Source: Stereocaulon alpinum (Eukaryota; Ascomycota; Lecanoromycetes; Lecanorales; Stereocaulaceae). From it: a DNA stretch of 64,000 bases. Of the stretch, positions 44,701 to 56,532 are shown one piece after another (position 1 is the stretch's first letter; every line of letters begins with the position of its first letter). The notes beneath the pieces were generated by a model. It did no database searches. It was not told where the DNA came from and saw only the letters and a program-made list of their open reading frames with translations. The position numbers and the translations under genes were made by a program. Location of the stretch: assembly GCA_018257865.1 (NCBI GenBank), contig JAEUBA010000013.1:62001-126000 (forward strand), written 5' to 3'.

Positions 44701-45807
44701 TATACAGTCCCAGTCCAAGGCAAATGGTACCGACTCGGCAGGGCCAATCTGAATTCCGAGGCAAAGAAGTTCGCCAGATATCTACGCCAGCAATTTCCGC
44801 AAGAGAGATTCCTGGTAGCACCAATGGCAGAAAGCGTCGACGGACAAGAGTCGACAGGATCCTGCACGACGCAGATCCAAAGCAAGAAATCAAAGCGATC
44901 GAAACGGAATCTGGGCAGACTCAGTATACTGCAGGGGACTTCACATCAAGTGTCCGTTATTGCTACTGAGCCGCGCTCTAACACCTCCCACCTTCTCGAC
45001 GCTTACGAGAAGTTCATGCTCGTAAAGACACTACCAGTGTCGACACGCATCGACATCCTATGGACGCGCGCTGGTATCGGCACGGTAGGCGTGCAAGACG
45101 AGGACTCGATGAGTGCCTTTACATATATCTTTCTCTCAGTACTCACAGATCTCAATCTGGAGATACAGAAATTTCTTCACAAAGCCAGATGGCCGAATAA
45201 AGTCAAGTGTTCTAATCCGACTCAGGAGAGTAGAACCTTTCTTGGCATACACCTTCCAACGCTCTTCAAACTGCTTAATCATCAGAGAGCCAAAACTTTG
45301 ATTTGGCCTTCGGATCACATTGTCGAGTTGCTCCAACACGCAGAAGCCTCGTGCCTTCCCCAGAAGAAACGGCATATTGCACACGCCATCCTGCTTCCAC
45401 TCCTCCAGCGTCGCAAGCACCTTCGGGATATTCTACGCTCGAATATTGATAGCTTCCTTACTCGCAAATCCTACACCAAGAAAGAAATCGCGATTTTCCA
45501 CTCCGGCGCATCGTCTCTACATTCGAACATTCACAGCAGCAAACGAAACACTGGAGAAGTGATCCTTCGACAGGTGAGCCAAGTGACGAAGAAATCGATG
45601 CACCAATATGAGCATGGACATAGGACAGCATCGATGATGATTCCCGAGACTATGTATTGTTCTGGGCAGGAGTTGCGGGACCGTTGGCGGGGTATTGAAG
45701 ATGCGAGTGCTAGAGTGGTGGAGGATACGGCGCGAGCGAGGACGGAGTTGGGAAAGATGATTTTAGGTATTGGTGTTGATGGGAATGGGGTTGAATTGGA
45801 GAGTTGA
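41766..45807 (+). CDS. DUF7932-like protein with Gly-rich collagen-like N-terminus
   Basis: About 1150-1175 residues. Firm exons: 42015-42317, 42405-42433, 42517-42719, 42774-42879, 42940-43391, 43445-43806 and 43858-45807, all in phase (1135 codons). A first exon from ATG 41766 (MAGKIKIAVDGEDGT...) is likely, but its donor is uncertain; GTs near 41809, 41850 and 41865 all fit phase 0. The N-terminal part has Gly-x-x runs (GGAGEAGNVGGDGQPGMDG, GAGGAPGRHGQPGQGG), then GYRYDCTSRCIG, CKCSGG..CVGC cysteines, and a beta-rich region (ELVDFDIEDENGDGIFEPGE, VEISMGLYL) typical of DUF7932 proteins of filamentous fungi. A later stretch (KSIIFLGDPFQFF) resembles a degenerate hydrolase or decarboxylase-like fold, and the C-terminus is a charged helix. 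Function unknown; no signal peptide. Confidence 0.8.
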
Positions 45808-46375
45808 GCTGGGATTATTATACAGAGGGAATTAAGAGTGCTGAACGAGACTAGGTTTACCAGATTATTGAGCCGTTATACTTTATATAATGTCAAGGTG
45901 TTTTGTTGATACCTAGCTCATACTGTACCTAGCTCGATGTAGACGTTTCAGCGCGCGATGCTCATTTGAAGCATTCTAGGGTTTAGGGTTAGAGAAGGTA
46001 CAGTAGTTATACTGTATGCCTCGCTTTAGGGGCTGGCTCGGCCCCTCGGCCCCTCGGTCACTCGGGCCGACGTAGAACTAGCTCGCTGTCAGAAGAAAGC
46101 GTCCCAGAACTTTCTACTGTTAATCCTTTTCTTCTTTTCTTTTACCCATTTCTACCATCTCACAGCAAGTGAAGGGAGAGGTGTGGGGTGTTTGTCGCCT
46201 TGATCTGCTTCCTCCATCACTTCCCTTCCCTTTCCTTTGATTTCTTGTCGCTCCTTTACCTACCTTAGTACTTTGCACCCTTGTTCGGCCTGCCAAAGCC
46301 GAGTCGACTTCCCTAGGCAATGCTTGTTTGAGAAACGTCTGGGACGAGCAATAGCCAGAGCACTGCTGTGTGAGG
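45808..46375. other. Intergenic stretch with GC-rich hairpins and CT-rich promoter
   Basis: Two short hairpins lie at 46029-46045 (GGGGC/GCCCC) and 46047-46069 (CGGCCC/GGGCCG). The words CTTTAGGGGC and GGGGCTGGCT here recur at 17.46-17.50 kb. From 46120 to 46265 the plus strand is strongly pyrimidine-rich, as is usual in promoters of fungal housekeeping genes, and leads into LSM12. Confidence 0.6.
46120..46265 (+). promoter_or_regulatory. CT-rich promoter tract of LSM12
   Basis: Long T/C runs (TTTTCTTCTTTTCTTTTACC, then CTTCCTCC...CCCTTCCCTTTCC) about 110-250 bp before the start codon. Pyrimidine tracts on the coding strand just upstream of transcription starts are a common trait of highly expressed fungal genes. 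Exact start not known. Confidence 0.5.
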
Positions 46376-47299
46376 ATGGCAGAGACTGGTGCGAGGCGTC
46401 AAAATGCTGGAGGAAAAGCGCCCATCGCGACGCCAAAGTCTTCGCCCACTGCAGCGTCCGGAGGTAACATGTCGATGGAGGAGACTCTGAGCGCAGCAAT
46501 TGGGTCCAGGTGCGATCTCTATTGTCTACCATATCCTCTCATAATATAAACCTCGGTTGTGTTTCCCAGCTACATCAGCTACTCTGTGGAGCGCGTCGTC
46601 TACTCTCTTCGCCTCCCAACGGCCAGTCGCTAACACCCCCCTCTCACCAGCATCCGTCTCCAAACCACGAACCCCGCAAACCAAACCCTCATAGGTACCC
46701 TCTTCACAGTCTGCCCCCTTTCCAACGTCCTCGCCCTCTCCACCTCAGGCGGCACCACAGGAAGTTTCCGTATCATCCCCCTCAACAGCATCACATCCTT
46801 CACCCTTACCGGCCCTCCGTCTACTACAAACCCCCTTCCACCTATCACGCCCCTAAATACAAACGCGCTTCAAGCACGCGCCCGTACCGCTCTCGAGGAA
46901 GCAAAAAAGCAGGCAAAGAAGATAAACCCCCAGGCGAGCAGAGAGGCGCAAGAGCTGTTTGACGCGATTGCGAGGACTCTGCCGACACACTGGGAGAAGA
47001 CTGACATTGTGGTTATGAACCAGGTAGTTGTTAAGGGGCCGGGGTATAAGGTTGAGGATTGTAAGAGTGGCAAGGATACCCAGCCGCACATGTTGACCAG
47101 GGTCAAGAAAGTGGTAAATTTACACCCTCATTGCCGACGCTTGATACAATGCGCGAACATTTGCTTATGCTGCGGAATCATTGTATAGGTTGACAACGAG
47201 CGCAAGCGCCTCGCCCAAAAAGATACCAAGGGACCGAAGCCCGTCATTCCGGCTGTGCCTGCTATCCCAGCTTTTAGTGGACAGAGGAAGGGAGGTTGA
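46376..47299 (+). CDS. LSM12: LSM12-like protein (Lsm plus anticodon-binding domain)
   Basis: 235 residues in three exons (46376-46509, 46651-47113, 47189-47299). After a short disordered start, a divergent Sm-like fold carries TLIGTLFTVCPLSNVLAL and FRIIPLNSI; then a helix-rich AD domain reads EEAKKQAKKINPQASREAQELFDAIARTLPTHWEKTDIVVM and VVVKGPGYKVEDC. This order is that of LSM12, which in yeast binds Pbp1/ataxin-2 complexes and ribosomes and acts in mRNA control. The first intron is 141 nt, with a CTAAC branch site near 46631. The final residues are Pro/Ala/Gly-rich. Confidence 0.88.
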
Positions 47300-48337
47300 A
47301 TGATTGGTCCCACAGTATGGCAGGGAGAGGATTGAGGCCCAAGGAGGATATGATATCAGGATATGGTGCTTGTACCGGGTAGTCCTACAGGGTCTAGAGG
47401 CCTGGTGCAAAGGGGATGGAGGAGGGTGTTGTATCTTAGAAGATATGTAGGGGGATAGTGGACATATTGAAGTGCAGCCGTGTAGGAGGGGAGCTGAATG
47501 AAACTGTCAATACCAAGTCCTGCTAGTGGGACATATCATATCAACGGGAACAACAGCATCAGTAATCTCACGTGGTCATTGCAAACTACGAAGTCTCACC
47601 TACCCCAGAAGGGTCCCGGAAGTCGGGCCCCAGAGCCGCTCTACTGTAGTTTTCCCCCGCTTAGAAGGGTTCACCACCCTCCCAAACATCCCGCCCAACC
47701 AGCCAGGTATAAGATCGAAGCCCGGCGACCCCTAGAGACACCCCCCAAAGATGGTCACTCGGGTGACGAATCTGGTGCCCAAAACTTGCCATTCTCGCCC
47801 TCGAAGGGCGAGCTCCAGTGGTCCCCAGGCTTCCGCTCTACAACTGGCCGGTAGGGCGGCGGAACCTTCTAGAGGCTGGGTCACTGTAGGGCGCTCGCTT
47901 ATGGGGCTCCCAGCCTGGAGGAAGATGAATTCTTGGTGTTTTTCAAAGCCGACAAGTCTACGTCTTGCCGGCTTCGCTAAGCAAGAATGTGCCCTTGTGT
48001 ATCCGTGAAGTTCGAGCATGGACTAGAAGTCTACTGGTGTTTCGGTACCAGGATTGTAAGCTGTTTTATGGACGGTGGGCTGTGGTGTGGATTGTTAGGG
48101 GGGGGGTTACTGGGATCACCACTGTGCCTACTGTACGAGGGAACGTACTGGAATTATCTTGCGGATTCGACGGTGTTGTTTTGATTATGACGATGTGGCT
48201 ATTCGGGTCACTGGGAGATAGTTCCCCTTGGACGAAGGGCATGTTATATATTATGAATTTCTATCCTTTAGATGAATGCAATTGCAATTGCATTATTATT
48301 TCATAGTTCCACTTTGTGCAAAGTCCTCATCGGACAA
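47300..48337. other. Convergent intergenic region with GC-rich element
   Basis: Between the 3' ends of LSM12 and UTP20. From about 47580 to 47930 the sequence is GC-rich, non-coding in appearance, and holds a perfect hairpin at 47794-47812 plus an 11-mer CCCCTAGAGAC (47729-47739) also found at 17432-17442. A run of eight or nine G is at about 48100. No gene recognised. Confidence 0.55.
47794..47812. repeat. Short perfect hairpin
   Basis: 8-bp arms CTCGCCCT and AGGGCGAG around a CGA loop, inside a GC-rich stretch that shares words with the 17.4-kb inverted repeat. Confidence 0.7.
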
Positions 48338-51300
48338 CTACCATCCTCTTCTCTGACTCCTCTGCTCCACCCCCCTCTCCTTCCTCTTTTCCTTCTTCTT
48401 CTCTCCCTTCTTCTTCTTCAATCTCCCTGCTCTCTCCGGCTCGGCTACAGCCTCAATCCGCCGCTTAACCCTCCTTCCCTCCCTCCTAGCCTTAACCTCC
48501 TCCCTGACTTTACTGATGACATTAATATACTCGGTTGTCCCAAGCTTCTCTTGGAGTAAGCTCATGAGCTCATGTGCGTTTGTGACTAATGTTTTGTAAC
48601 CTTCTGTGAAAGACGTGTCGGTGCTGAAGGGTGCGGGAATTTGGGTGTCGGTTAGGTTGTGGAGGGGGAGGAGGAGGGTGGGGAGATGCGGGGTTAGGAG
48701 GTCTGTTGGTAGGGTGTTTGTGAGGGCTGCGAGGAGGGAGATGGAGGCGTGAAGGGGAATTAAAGCCGCTGCGCGCGTTGTTAATGGGCCGCGGCGGAGG
48801 ATGCGGGAGGCTTGGTATATGATGCGGCCGAGCGCCGGTTTTGGAGTAGCGGGTATTGAGCCTTCGGCTTTGTCTTCGTCTTCGTCCTGGTCCTGGGATT
48901 CGACGTCCGAGATGGTGTCTGACTCGGGTTGCTGATTCTTTGGAGGCCAGGGGAGGGAGGTCTGAGCCATTATCTTGGACAGAAAGACGAGGTTGCGAAT
49001 AGTCTGGGTTGCGAGTTCTGAGGTGAGTGTTGGGATGTGAAGAAGGGAAATGGAGGAGCGGGTTAGTTGGATGAGATCTGGTGAGGTGAGGAAGAGGCCG
49101 TTGGAGCCTTTGAGTGGGAGTCTGAGTTCGGTTCCCTCCGAGTTGCTGGCGTTTGTTCGGGCGAATTCGGCGAAGTAGGTCCCTAGTAGCTTTGCGGACG
49201 ATAATTTTACCCATGCGTGAGGGAAGGAGAGGCATTGGCGGACGCTGGCCCAAAGAGGGGCGGTATTTACGGCGAAGGCGGCTCCTGGGAAGATATGACA
49301 TATCCGGGAGAACGTTTGGAGAGAGTGGTATAGGAGTTCCCATTCGGCTTCAGCGGGGTTCTGGAGGTTGCTTTTGAGGATTTGGGTAAGACGTGATTGG
49401 AGCTGTGGCAGCTCTTTCTCGACTCTCACGCCATTGGTGTCAAGACATATGCCGTATACCTGGAGGGCGACTCTAATGAATTCTGGCTCCGCGGTACTGT
49501 CAAGCAAGGTCCAAAGCTTTTTAAGAAAGGCTTGTGTACGTTCGGTATCTGCCCGTTCAAATACTCTCTGCAACAATGCGCCGGCCATTTCACGACATTC
49601 TTGAGATTCATCATTGAGAATTTGCAAAACCAGAGGTTGGAAAAACGTCGCGATGATGTCTTGTATGAGATCTTCGCCTACTTTGTTGATGAGCAGATGG
49701 ATAGCTTCCATAACTGATTGCCGACCCTCTTGGTGCTTGTAGTCGAGGTTGTCCTTCAGGAAAGCCAGCTGCTTGGAGAAGCGAACTTTGCTCTGTGGAT
49801 AATCCATGATGAACTGGAAGTATGCACCGCGGGCCATTTCTCGCGCACTTCTAGTCTGATTCGTCACCATTATGGTAGCAACTGTGTCGAGCACTTCGTA
49901 GACCTCTGTAATCACGATCTTGCGCGTCATGATAGCCTTGAGGAAGTTGAAGGCCACACCTTGCTTGTCGGGCTCGTCCAGGTCCGGTATAAGGCGTTTC
50001 AGAAGGTAAGCTAGGTCGTTTTCTCGTATCTCGACGGTGCGTCGCTCACGGAGAATTGCTGACACTAGTTTCAACGCTGCTTGGGCGAGTTCGACGTTTG
50101 TGGACGTCTGATTCTTGACTATCTTCACGCACTCGGCGACATAGATGGCCGCATTCTCGTCTATCTCTTTCAAGGGAACCTTGATGATAGCAGTCAAGAA
50201 ACGCAGAGCAGATGTCTGGATCTCTTCGTTAGACCCTACAAGGGCATCACCAATGATGGGTATGAAACCCAACAGATTTGCTGGGGTCTGTAGAACTTCA
50301 CTGTACTTGTGCAGCACAGATCGGAGCAGATCCAGGGCGAAACGAAGAAGTTTGTGATTGTAAGATGAAGTACTTCCCCGGTTGCCTGTTCTATTGGCGC
50401 CTTTGTAGTTGATCAACAGCCTCTTCGTACGGTACGAGGCCCCTTGCCCAGCTGTGTCATTGGAACTTGGTTCCGCCATTTTGTAAACCTCTTGAATTAT
50501 CTCGTAGCAGAAGATAAGCACTCGTTGGTCTTGAATCGCTTCATTCCTCAATAGACCGACGCCAATGCGCCTGAGAAGTTCGTCGATTTTCTTGACCCTC
50601 CGCAGATCCAGCTTCTCACCCAACAGGGCTTGCAGTGGCCTGATTAGTTGTGCGAAATGTTCTACAGTTGCGGTTTTCGCTACTAGCTCCATAGAATCGT
50701 AACTTTTGCTACTTTTGACCTCTTTCATCTTGCTGATGTACTCTTCCGCATCCTTTTCTTGGCCAGTGGCTCCGAAGATGTCATCCATAATGATTGCAAC
50801 TATCTGTGGTAGACAGTAGTCTAGATCGCCCGGCTTGAAGATCGAAGACGTAGCTACGAGGATCGAGTGAACAGTAAAGGACAGGACATGTAGCTGGTAA
50901 CCTCGAGCAAGAGAGCTGCGTAGCTCTTTGAGTACGAACCCCTACAAATGTTTCAAGGTCAGCAACCCTCTTTTTAGAGAGGTGAAGGAGTCGTGGGATG
51001 CCTCCAGGGACCACAGCCGGAGCGCCTACTCCCGTTAAGGGACTAAGGACTCAGACAATAGTCCCAATAGGACAGACAACGTGCCAGAGAGTACGTACAA
51101 AGTAAGCAGGACCTATCAAGGTCGATATGTCAACCAGCGTTTTCCGTGTTAGATCTCTCGATTCTTGCGCTCTGCTGCGGAGTATGTGACAGACATCTGT
51201 CAAAATGGGCGGCAATCGACCTCTGAATTGGTCAGGAGGCAGCAATCTCAGCAACCTGACAATCGAGACTGAGACAGGAACGCGCAGGCTGACAGTGGCC

Positions 51301-54300
51301 TCATCCTTGTCATGAAGGTATTTGGTCAGTAGTGGGAGGAGGCTTTCGGTTACGTCCCCAGCAAGTTTCCCTTGTTTGGGCATCGTCATAGCAAGCGTAC
51401 TCGGGATATGGCCGGTAGCTGCATTATCTTTCTCCCCAGCCGCTTGAGCTAATGTATCAATGATCGCGCCAAGGAGCCTTATAACAGTCTTTTCGACATC
51501 TGGTTTTCTTTGTATGTAGCTGGTGAAACGGCGGAACATAGCTCGGAACTGGGGCCATTCAAGGGATGAAGCAAGGACGCCAATAGTTACTACCGTCTCG
51601 GCGCTGAGATTATGAGCACTTTCTTCGTCTGCTTTGTCAAAGACGAAATGCTCGATCAACGGTATGAAGAAGTGTGCAACATTAGCACTTCGAAGGCCTC
51701 CTTTTCCTGCTTCGGCAGCTAAGCGCCGCAAGGCTCGAAGACGCCTATGCTGTTGGATGTGGAGAACGTTGCCGAAGAAGGAAGCTTCCTCGTCATCGCT
51801 GACAAGGAGGACAAACATGTCATTGACCTCCTGCCATTCCCGATTGTGGCGGACAAGGTGGGCCATGATGCTCAAGTATTCCGCGCGTACCAGCTCAGAG
51901 CTCTCCGAAGCACCATTACGTAGAGCAGGTAAAAGTATCAACTTGACCATCTCACGAGGTTCACTCTCCGAGGTTTCCGGGGTGTTCACATTCGTCTCGA
52001 CGAATCTACGGAGTGCAAATGAAGCATTCGATCTTATCGCCAATTCTTCGGTGTCCTTAACGTAGTAGAGCATGTTGTATAGGAGCGGGCGCCATTGCTT
52101 CGCATTCAACGTCCTGAACCTCGTTTCGTTGATTATATTGAACGCTTCCAAGCGTTGGTCAAAGTCGGGTTCATCCATATTCCTTGTAGAAAAGGCGTTT
52201 AGCTTGATACATAGCCAAGCAACATCTTCGAGCTCGGGGTCTGCCTGAGCCAGCACAGACAACACTTCAGACAAGACTAGTCGATTCGCCCTATCCTTGA
52301 AGTAGCCAAAGAGAGAGGATACACTCTTGAAGATGTGATCTCGCAAAGTTACTGGCAAGGGCGCATTTACCAATGGAACGAAGTGCTGGATGATCTGCAA
52401 GAGCTCGCCCTTTGACTTTGGGTTGACTCGTTGCGAAGGCTGGTCTAGAAGAAAGGTGCAGATCTCCAGTAGATTTATTACTTCAGCGGAGCCTTTCACA
52501 AGAGGCGCGAGCAGTGAGACAAGCTCTATTGCGGAACCGAGGAGCTCTTTACTTGGGCTTTTACGCAACAGGTTCCCGGCTCCGGTCAATATATGGTCCA
52601 CGTTCGGCTGGAGGAGCTTTTGAACTATTCTTTCATGGCGAGAAGTGTTTGCCATAGCTGAGTCCTCCACAATTGTAGGCTTACAAAGCTGAATGACTTT
52701 TTTCAGGATATCGTCAATGACGAATAGTTTCACTTCGTCTTTTGCCGAGAGTACTTCGAGACAGTCAATGACCGACTTGACCGCTTTTGTATCATAGTCT
52801 ACTAAAAAGACGACTGTATCCTCAGAAGAAGCCCAGGTCGAAAACAACTGTAGGATTCCCGAGACCGATTGTGCAGTCTCAATCGGAAGCTTGCCAAGCC
52901 GGGGAGTGAGAAGCTCAGCGAAAATAGCGGGTACGTAGAGTTGCACAGACTCGATGGGACAGGAACGATACAGTAGATTAAGGCACTGCAAGCCGGTTTG
53001 ACGGACAACTTTGAGCAGCGAGACCTGCGCTCCTGGTTCTGGACCTAGTTCTACCCCATCTCTTTGTGTGTATAGAGAGCGAGCGGCACGGATCATGCAA
53101 TACAGTACAGCATTGGCTAGACTCTGAGCGAAGGGGCCCAGGCGACTGCCAAGTACCTCAAGCATATCCTTCATCATGTTGATGAGCCCAACTTGTTTGC
53201 GAATGCTTACATACTCTCGAGCTATGATTTCCTCATTCAACCGGTTATCCTCGATCGGTCTAACATCGCCCAAACTTCCAAGCGCGATGTGGACGAATAC
53301 CTGGAGATGGGCCTCGTCTAGCCTAGAAAGAGCCTGGAGAACCGCCTTTCTGATCACTGTTTGTGATTTACTACCACCACTCCCCGCAATCATCCTCCCG
53401 TAGAGCAATCTCAACATGACGGGCATCAGCTCTTTACGATGGTCTTTCTGAACGACGCTGCTCTGATCGTCCACGTGTAGAAAAGTCGAGATCTCGTCCC
53501 TGAACCTGGCATCATCGAGGATGTTCATCAAATTCTCCTGATATGGTTGTATTCCCTCAATATTCCAGGTTAAAAGCGCTCTTAAAGCAGATCTTTGAAT
53601 CTCGACATTGCCGTTAGTCAGCAGACGTTGCAATGCGTCGAGCACTTCGGAAGAACGATAGAGTACTTTTGGATTCCGAAACGACCCAAAGAGATCCAGC
53701 ATAGTTTTCTGGTCCTTACGTCCGAGTCTCTGACGAGCTTCACGTTCTGATGGTAGCGATACATCTTCTGCGTCTTCTGTTGGTGTCTCAGCAAATTCTT
53801 CGTTCTCCGCGGCCCATGATAAGAACATTGGCACGAGACATCGTGAACGTTTCTCTGCGACTGTTGGAATCGCCGATAATACACGGAGGGCTAATGCAGG
53901 CGCATTGATAATTTGGTATTGTAGTCCGGAATGAGTTGCAACATACTTAGTTTGCAGATTCTCAGCAGCTGTCTCAATCTCCTCTTCATCATGATCTATC
54001 AAGCTTTCGACATGAACAAGGTTGGAACATTGAAAATCCGTCAACGGTCCGTTGTAGATTTGCGGAGAAGCGGACGAGGCCTTGTCCTCAAGTCTCGGCA
54101 CGGATTCTTGCAGCCACCTGAAGGCTAAGGCAGATACCATTTCTTCGCCCACTTTCGTCTCGCATATTTGCTTCATCGCGGCTACAGCATCATCCCAAGC
54201 TTGCGAAAGCTTATAAGTAAGCATACCAAAGCAGAAATGGGGGATTGCTTTCTGTAGCCATTCATTAGAAGAAGCCGATTCGTACTGCGAACCCAATTTG

Positions 54301-56324
54301 CGGGCATGCATTGAGATAGTTCGAGCAGACTGTAGGTCTAGGGGATTACTTTCGATCGCCATGGCTGTGGCAATAATATCCGCATGTTCACCATACCGAT
54401 TTGCGTACAGCGCATCGAGTATCCGTAACGAGAGGTCGCGCAGCGAATGCGAGTTGCAATGAAGGTTCTCCACAAGAGCATGAATCACCGGTTCCGCGGT
54501 TTCAAGGGGACTCTTGCTGAATTCAACGAGATGAAGTACAGCTTCGAGAAACGATGGCAACATGGCATAGTAGGAGGCCTGCTTGCAGATCAATGTCCAG
54601 CTGGCGAGGAAGTCAGTCTCCCTGTCAGGGGAGCTTTGAAGAACTCTTTTCAGACCAGTACTAAGCGTAAAGGAGCCTGTAGAAGTAGCATATGAGGAGC
54701 TTGATAGATCACGATGGACCATTTCGCTCAGGATGTCCATGATTTGATCTACTGTTCCGGGGGCAATTGATAAGTGATCCATCAACTCGATGTAAATGTT
54801 GCACTGAGCAAGGTATCCTTCATAATTCATCGCCTCCTCGAATGCCTTGACTATCTTAGCTTGCCATGGAGCAGGGCACATAAGCTTCTTGTGCGTGTTT
54901 GCGCCCATCACCTTTGGGACCGAAACGCAAAGCTCGGCCTCATGCTTCTGCCATTGCGCAACGACGAATTTGGAGAAGTATGGCAAAAGCAGTTCTTGAA
55001 AGCGTTCTCGGCCTAGGTCACAGAAATAGTTGCAGAATGGTAGGAACTGCGGCGCAAAATATTCACTGGCAATTGTGTTCATTGCCGTGCGAAATTTTGG
55101 GAGTACCAGATCCAGAGGCGAGGACTGGAGGACAACAGCGGCAGCTTTGTAGATTTCTGCTATTGCTTCGTTGCTCGATGTTCTGCAAAGATCGAGCAAC
55201 TCTATTAAAGAATTTAGGATCGGTACCCAGTTCTGGACTCTTGTGCCCTTTCGTACAGTAGCGATAATGAAAAGTAGATGGCCGCAATGTGTTACACTGC
55301 TCACGGGGCAGCTGGTATCTAGTCCATGAATGTATTCGGTTATAATCTCCTGTAATGGTTGGAAATTTTCTGCATCACTGTGATGTATCAGCGCCACCGT
55401 GACTCCGTAGACAATATCCGCGAAGACATCGTGATGGTCTTGGTCCAGGGCGAATAAGTGATCAACTATACAGCGATAGATGGAGGGCCCAACAGAATGT
55501 AGCTTCCTGTCAATGCCCTTCATCGCGTTCAAGAGGAGTGTCATAAGGCCATGCTGGTACAGCTGAAGTTGGCTGCCTTTCATCCCAGACTCAGACAATC
55601 GTAGAACATCGTCTCTTATGGTACCAATGATGATATTTAAAGGCCGCGAGTCTTTCACATACACAGTTGCAGCCTTTCTGACAAGGAATGACATCGCCTC
55701 CGCGGCGAACCTTGTTGTGTGGAGCTTTTGTGGCTCTCTTCCTAGCAAAGGGGCCATTATTGCAAAGACCGGTTGAAGATTTGGCACCAGTAGACGTGAC
55801 AGATACTTGAACAACCACGCCAGGCAAGTAAAACTCCATTCAATGACTTCGACATCTACATGTTTTGCGGCGACGGAAGCTACTAAGGTGACGGCTCTTG
55901 AAAAGTGTCGCTCGAATCGAACGCCAAGGTCATGGGCGAAGTTGCTCAGAAGATCCAGCAGCGGCTCCAAGGACACAGCATCTCTCTTTTCAATATAGCT
56001 TGCCAAGATGTCGAAAATGCGCTGACTGTAGTGCAGGAGCTGGGGCAGGCTGCTGCATAACGGCTCGACTTCTCTGACGAAGTTGGTGAAGGTTTCCGAG
56101 AGGTTGAGGTCTTGCCACCGGTCTAATAAGACCCTGAAGTATGAGGATGATGCTTGGAGACCATCTTCTTCCACCTCGTCACGTCGGCGCCTGCGAATCG
56201 GGTCGATGTTGAGCTTTGCAATGCGCTGGTTGAAGGATTCAAAGCGGTGCTTTCTCGTTGATGTAGTTCCCCCTTTTACAAGCTTTCTGGGCCGAGCTTT
56301 CTTCCCCGAAGACATGGCCGCCAT
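48338..56324 (-). CDS. UTP20: U3 snoRNP / 90S pre-ribosome factor UTP20
   Basis: A 2609-residue HEAT/ARM-repeat scaffold of the small-subunit processome in the nucleolus, needed for early 18S rRNA processing. Two exons: 56324-51099 (1742 codons) and 50941-48338 (868 codons), with one 157-nt intron at 50942-51098 joining AYF|GFVLKELR in phase 0. The N-terminus has the UTP20 signature HRFESFNQRIAKLNIDPI; the DRIM-type central region and the C-terminal LGFIPIIGDALVGSNEEIQ, FNFLKAIMTRK, GAYFQFIMDYPQS and EGRQSVMEAIHLL segments are all present. The tail is Lys/Arg-rich (a nucleolar-type signal). Start chosen at 56324 (MAAMSSGKKARPRK); an ATG at 56315 is also possible. Length is normal for the family (about 2500-2800). 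Confidence 0.96.
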
Positions 56325-56532
56325 CTGCTCCTCATCAAGCCTGCCGTTTGTCAATACCAAAGCATAGGCTTTATGTCGACAAACTCCAGGTTCGGGGCAA
56401 AAAGTTCGTGGGTCCACGCAACTCGGGTGAACGTTTTACCTAGCGCGATATCAATATTTGCCACTTCCACACCCAGAATTCGGTAGACTTTCTGGCTACT
56501 GCTTCGCGCATCTTTCAGGTTACTCCCAAACA
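56325..56532. promoter_or_regulatory. Short divergent promoter, UTP20 / Drn1-like gene
   Basis: Only 208 bp separate the two start codons, so both promoters and leaders must share this DNA. No motif is named with confidence. Both products act in RNA processing. Confidence 0.65.
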
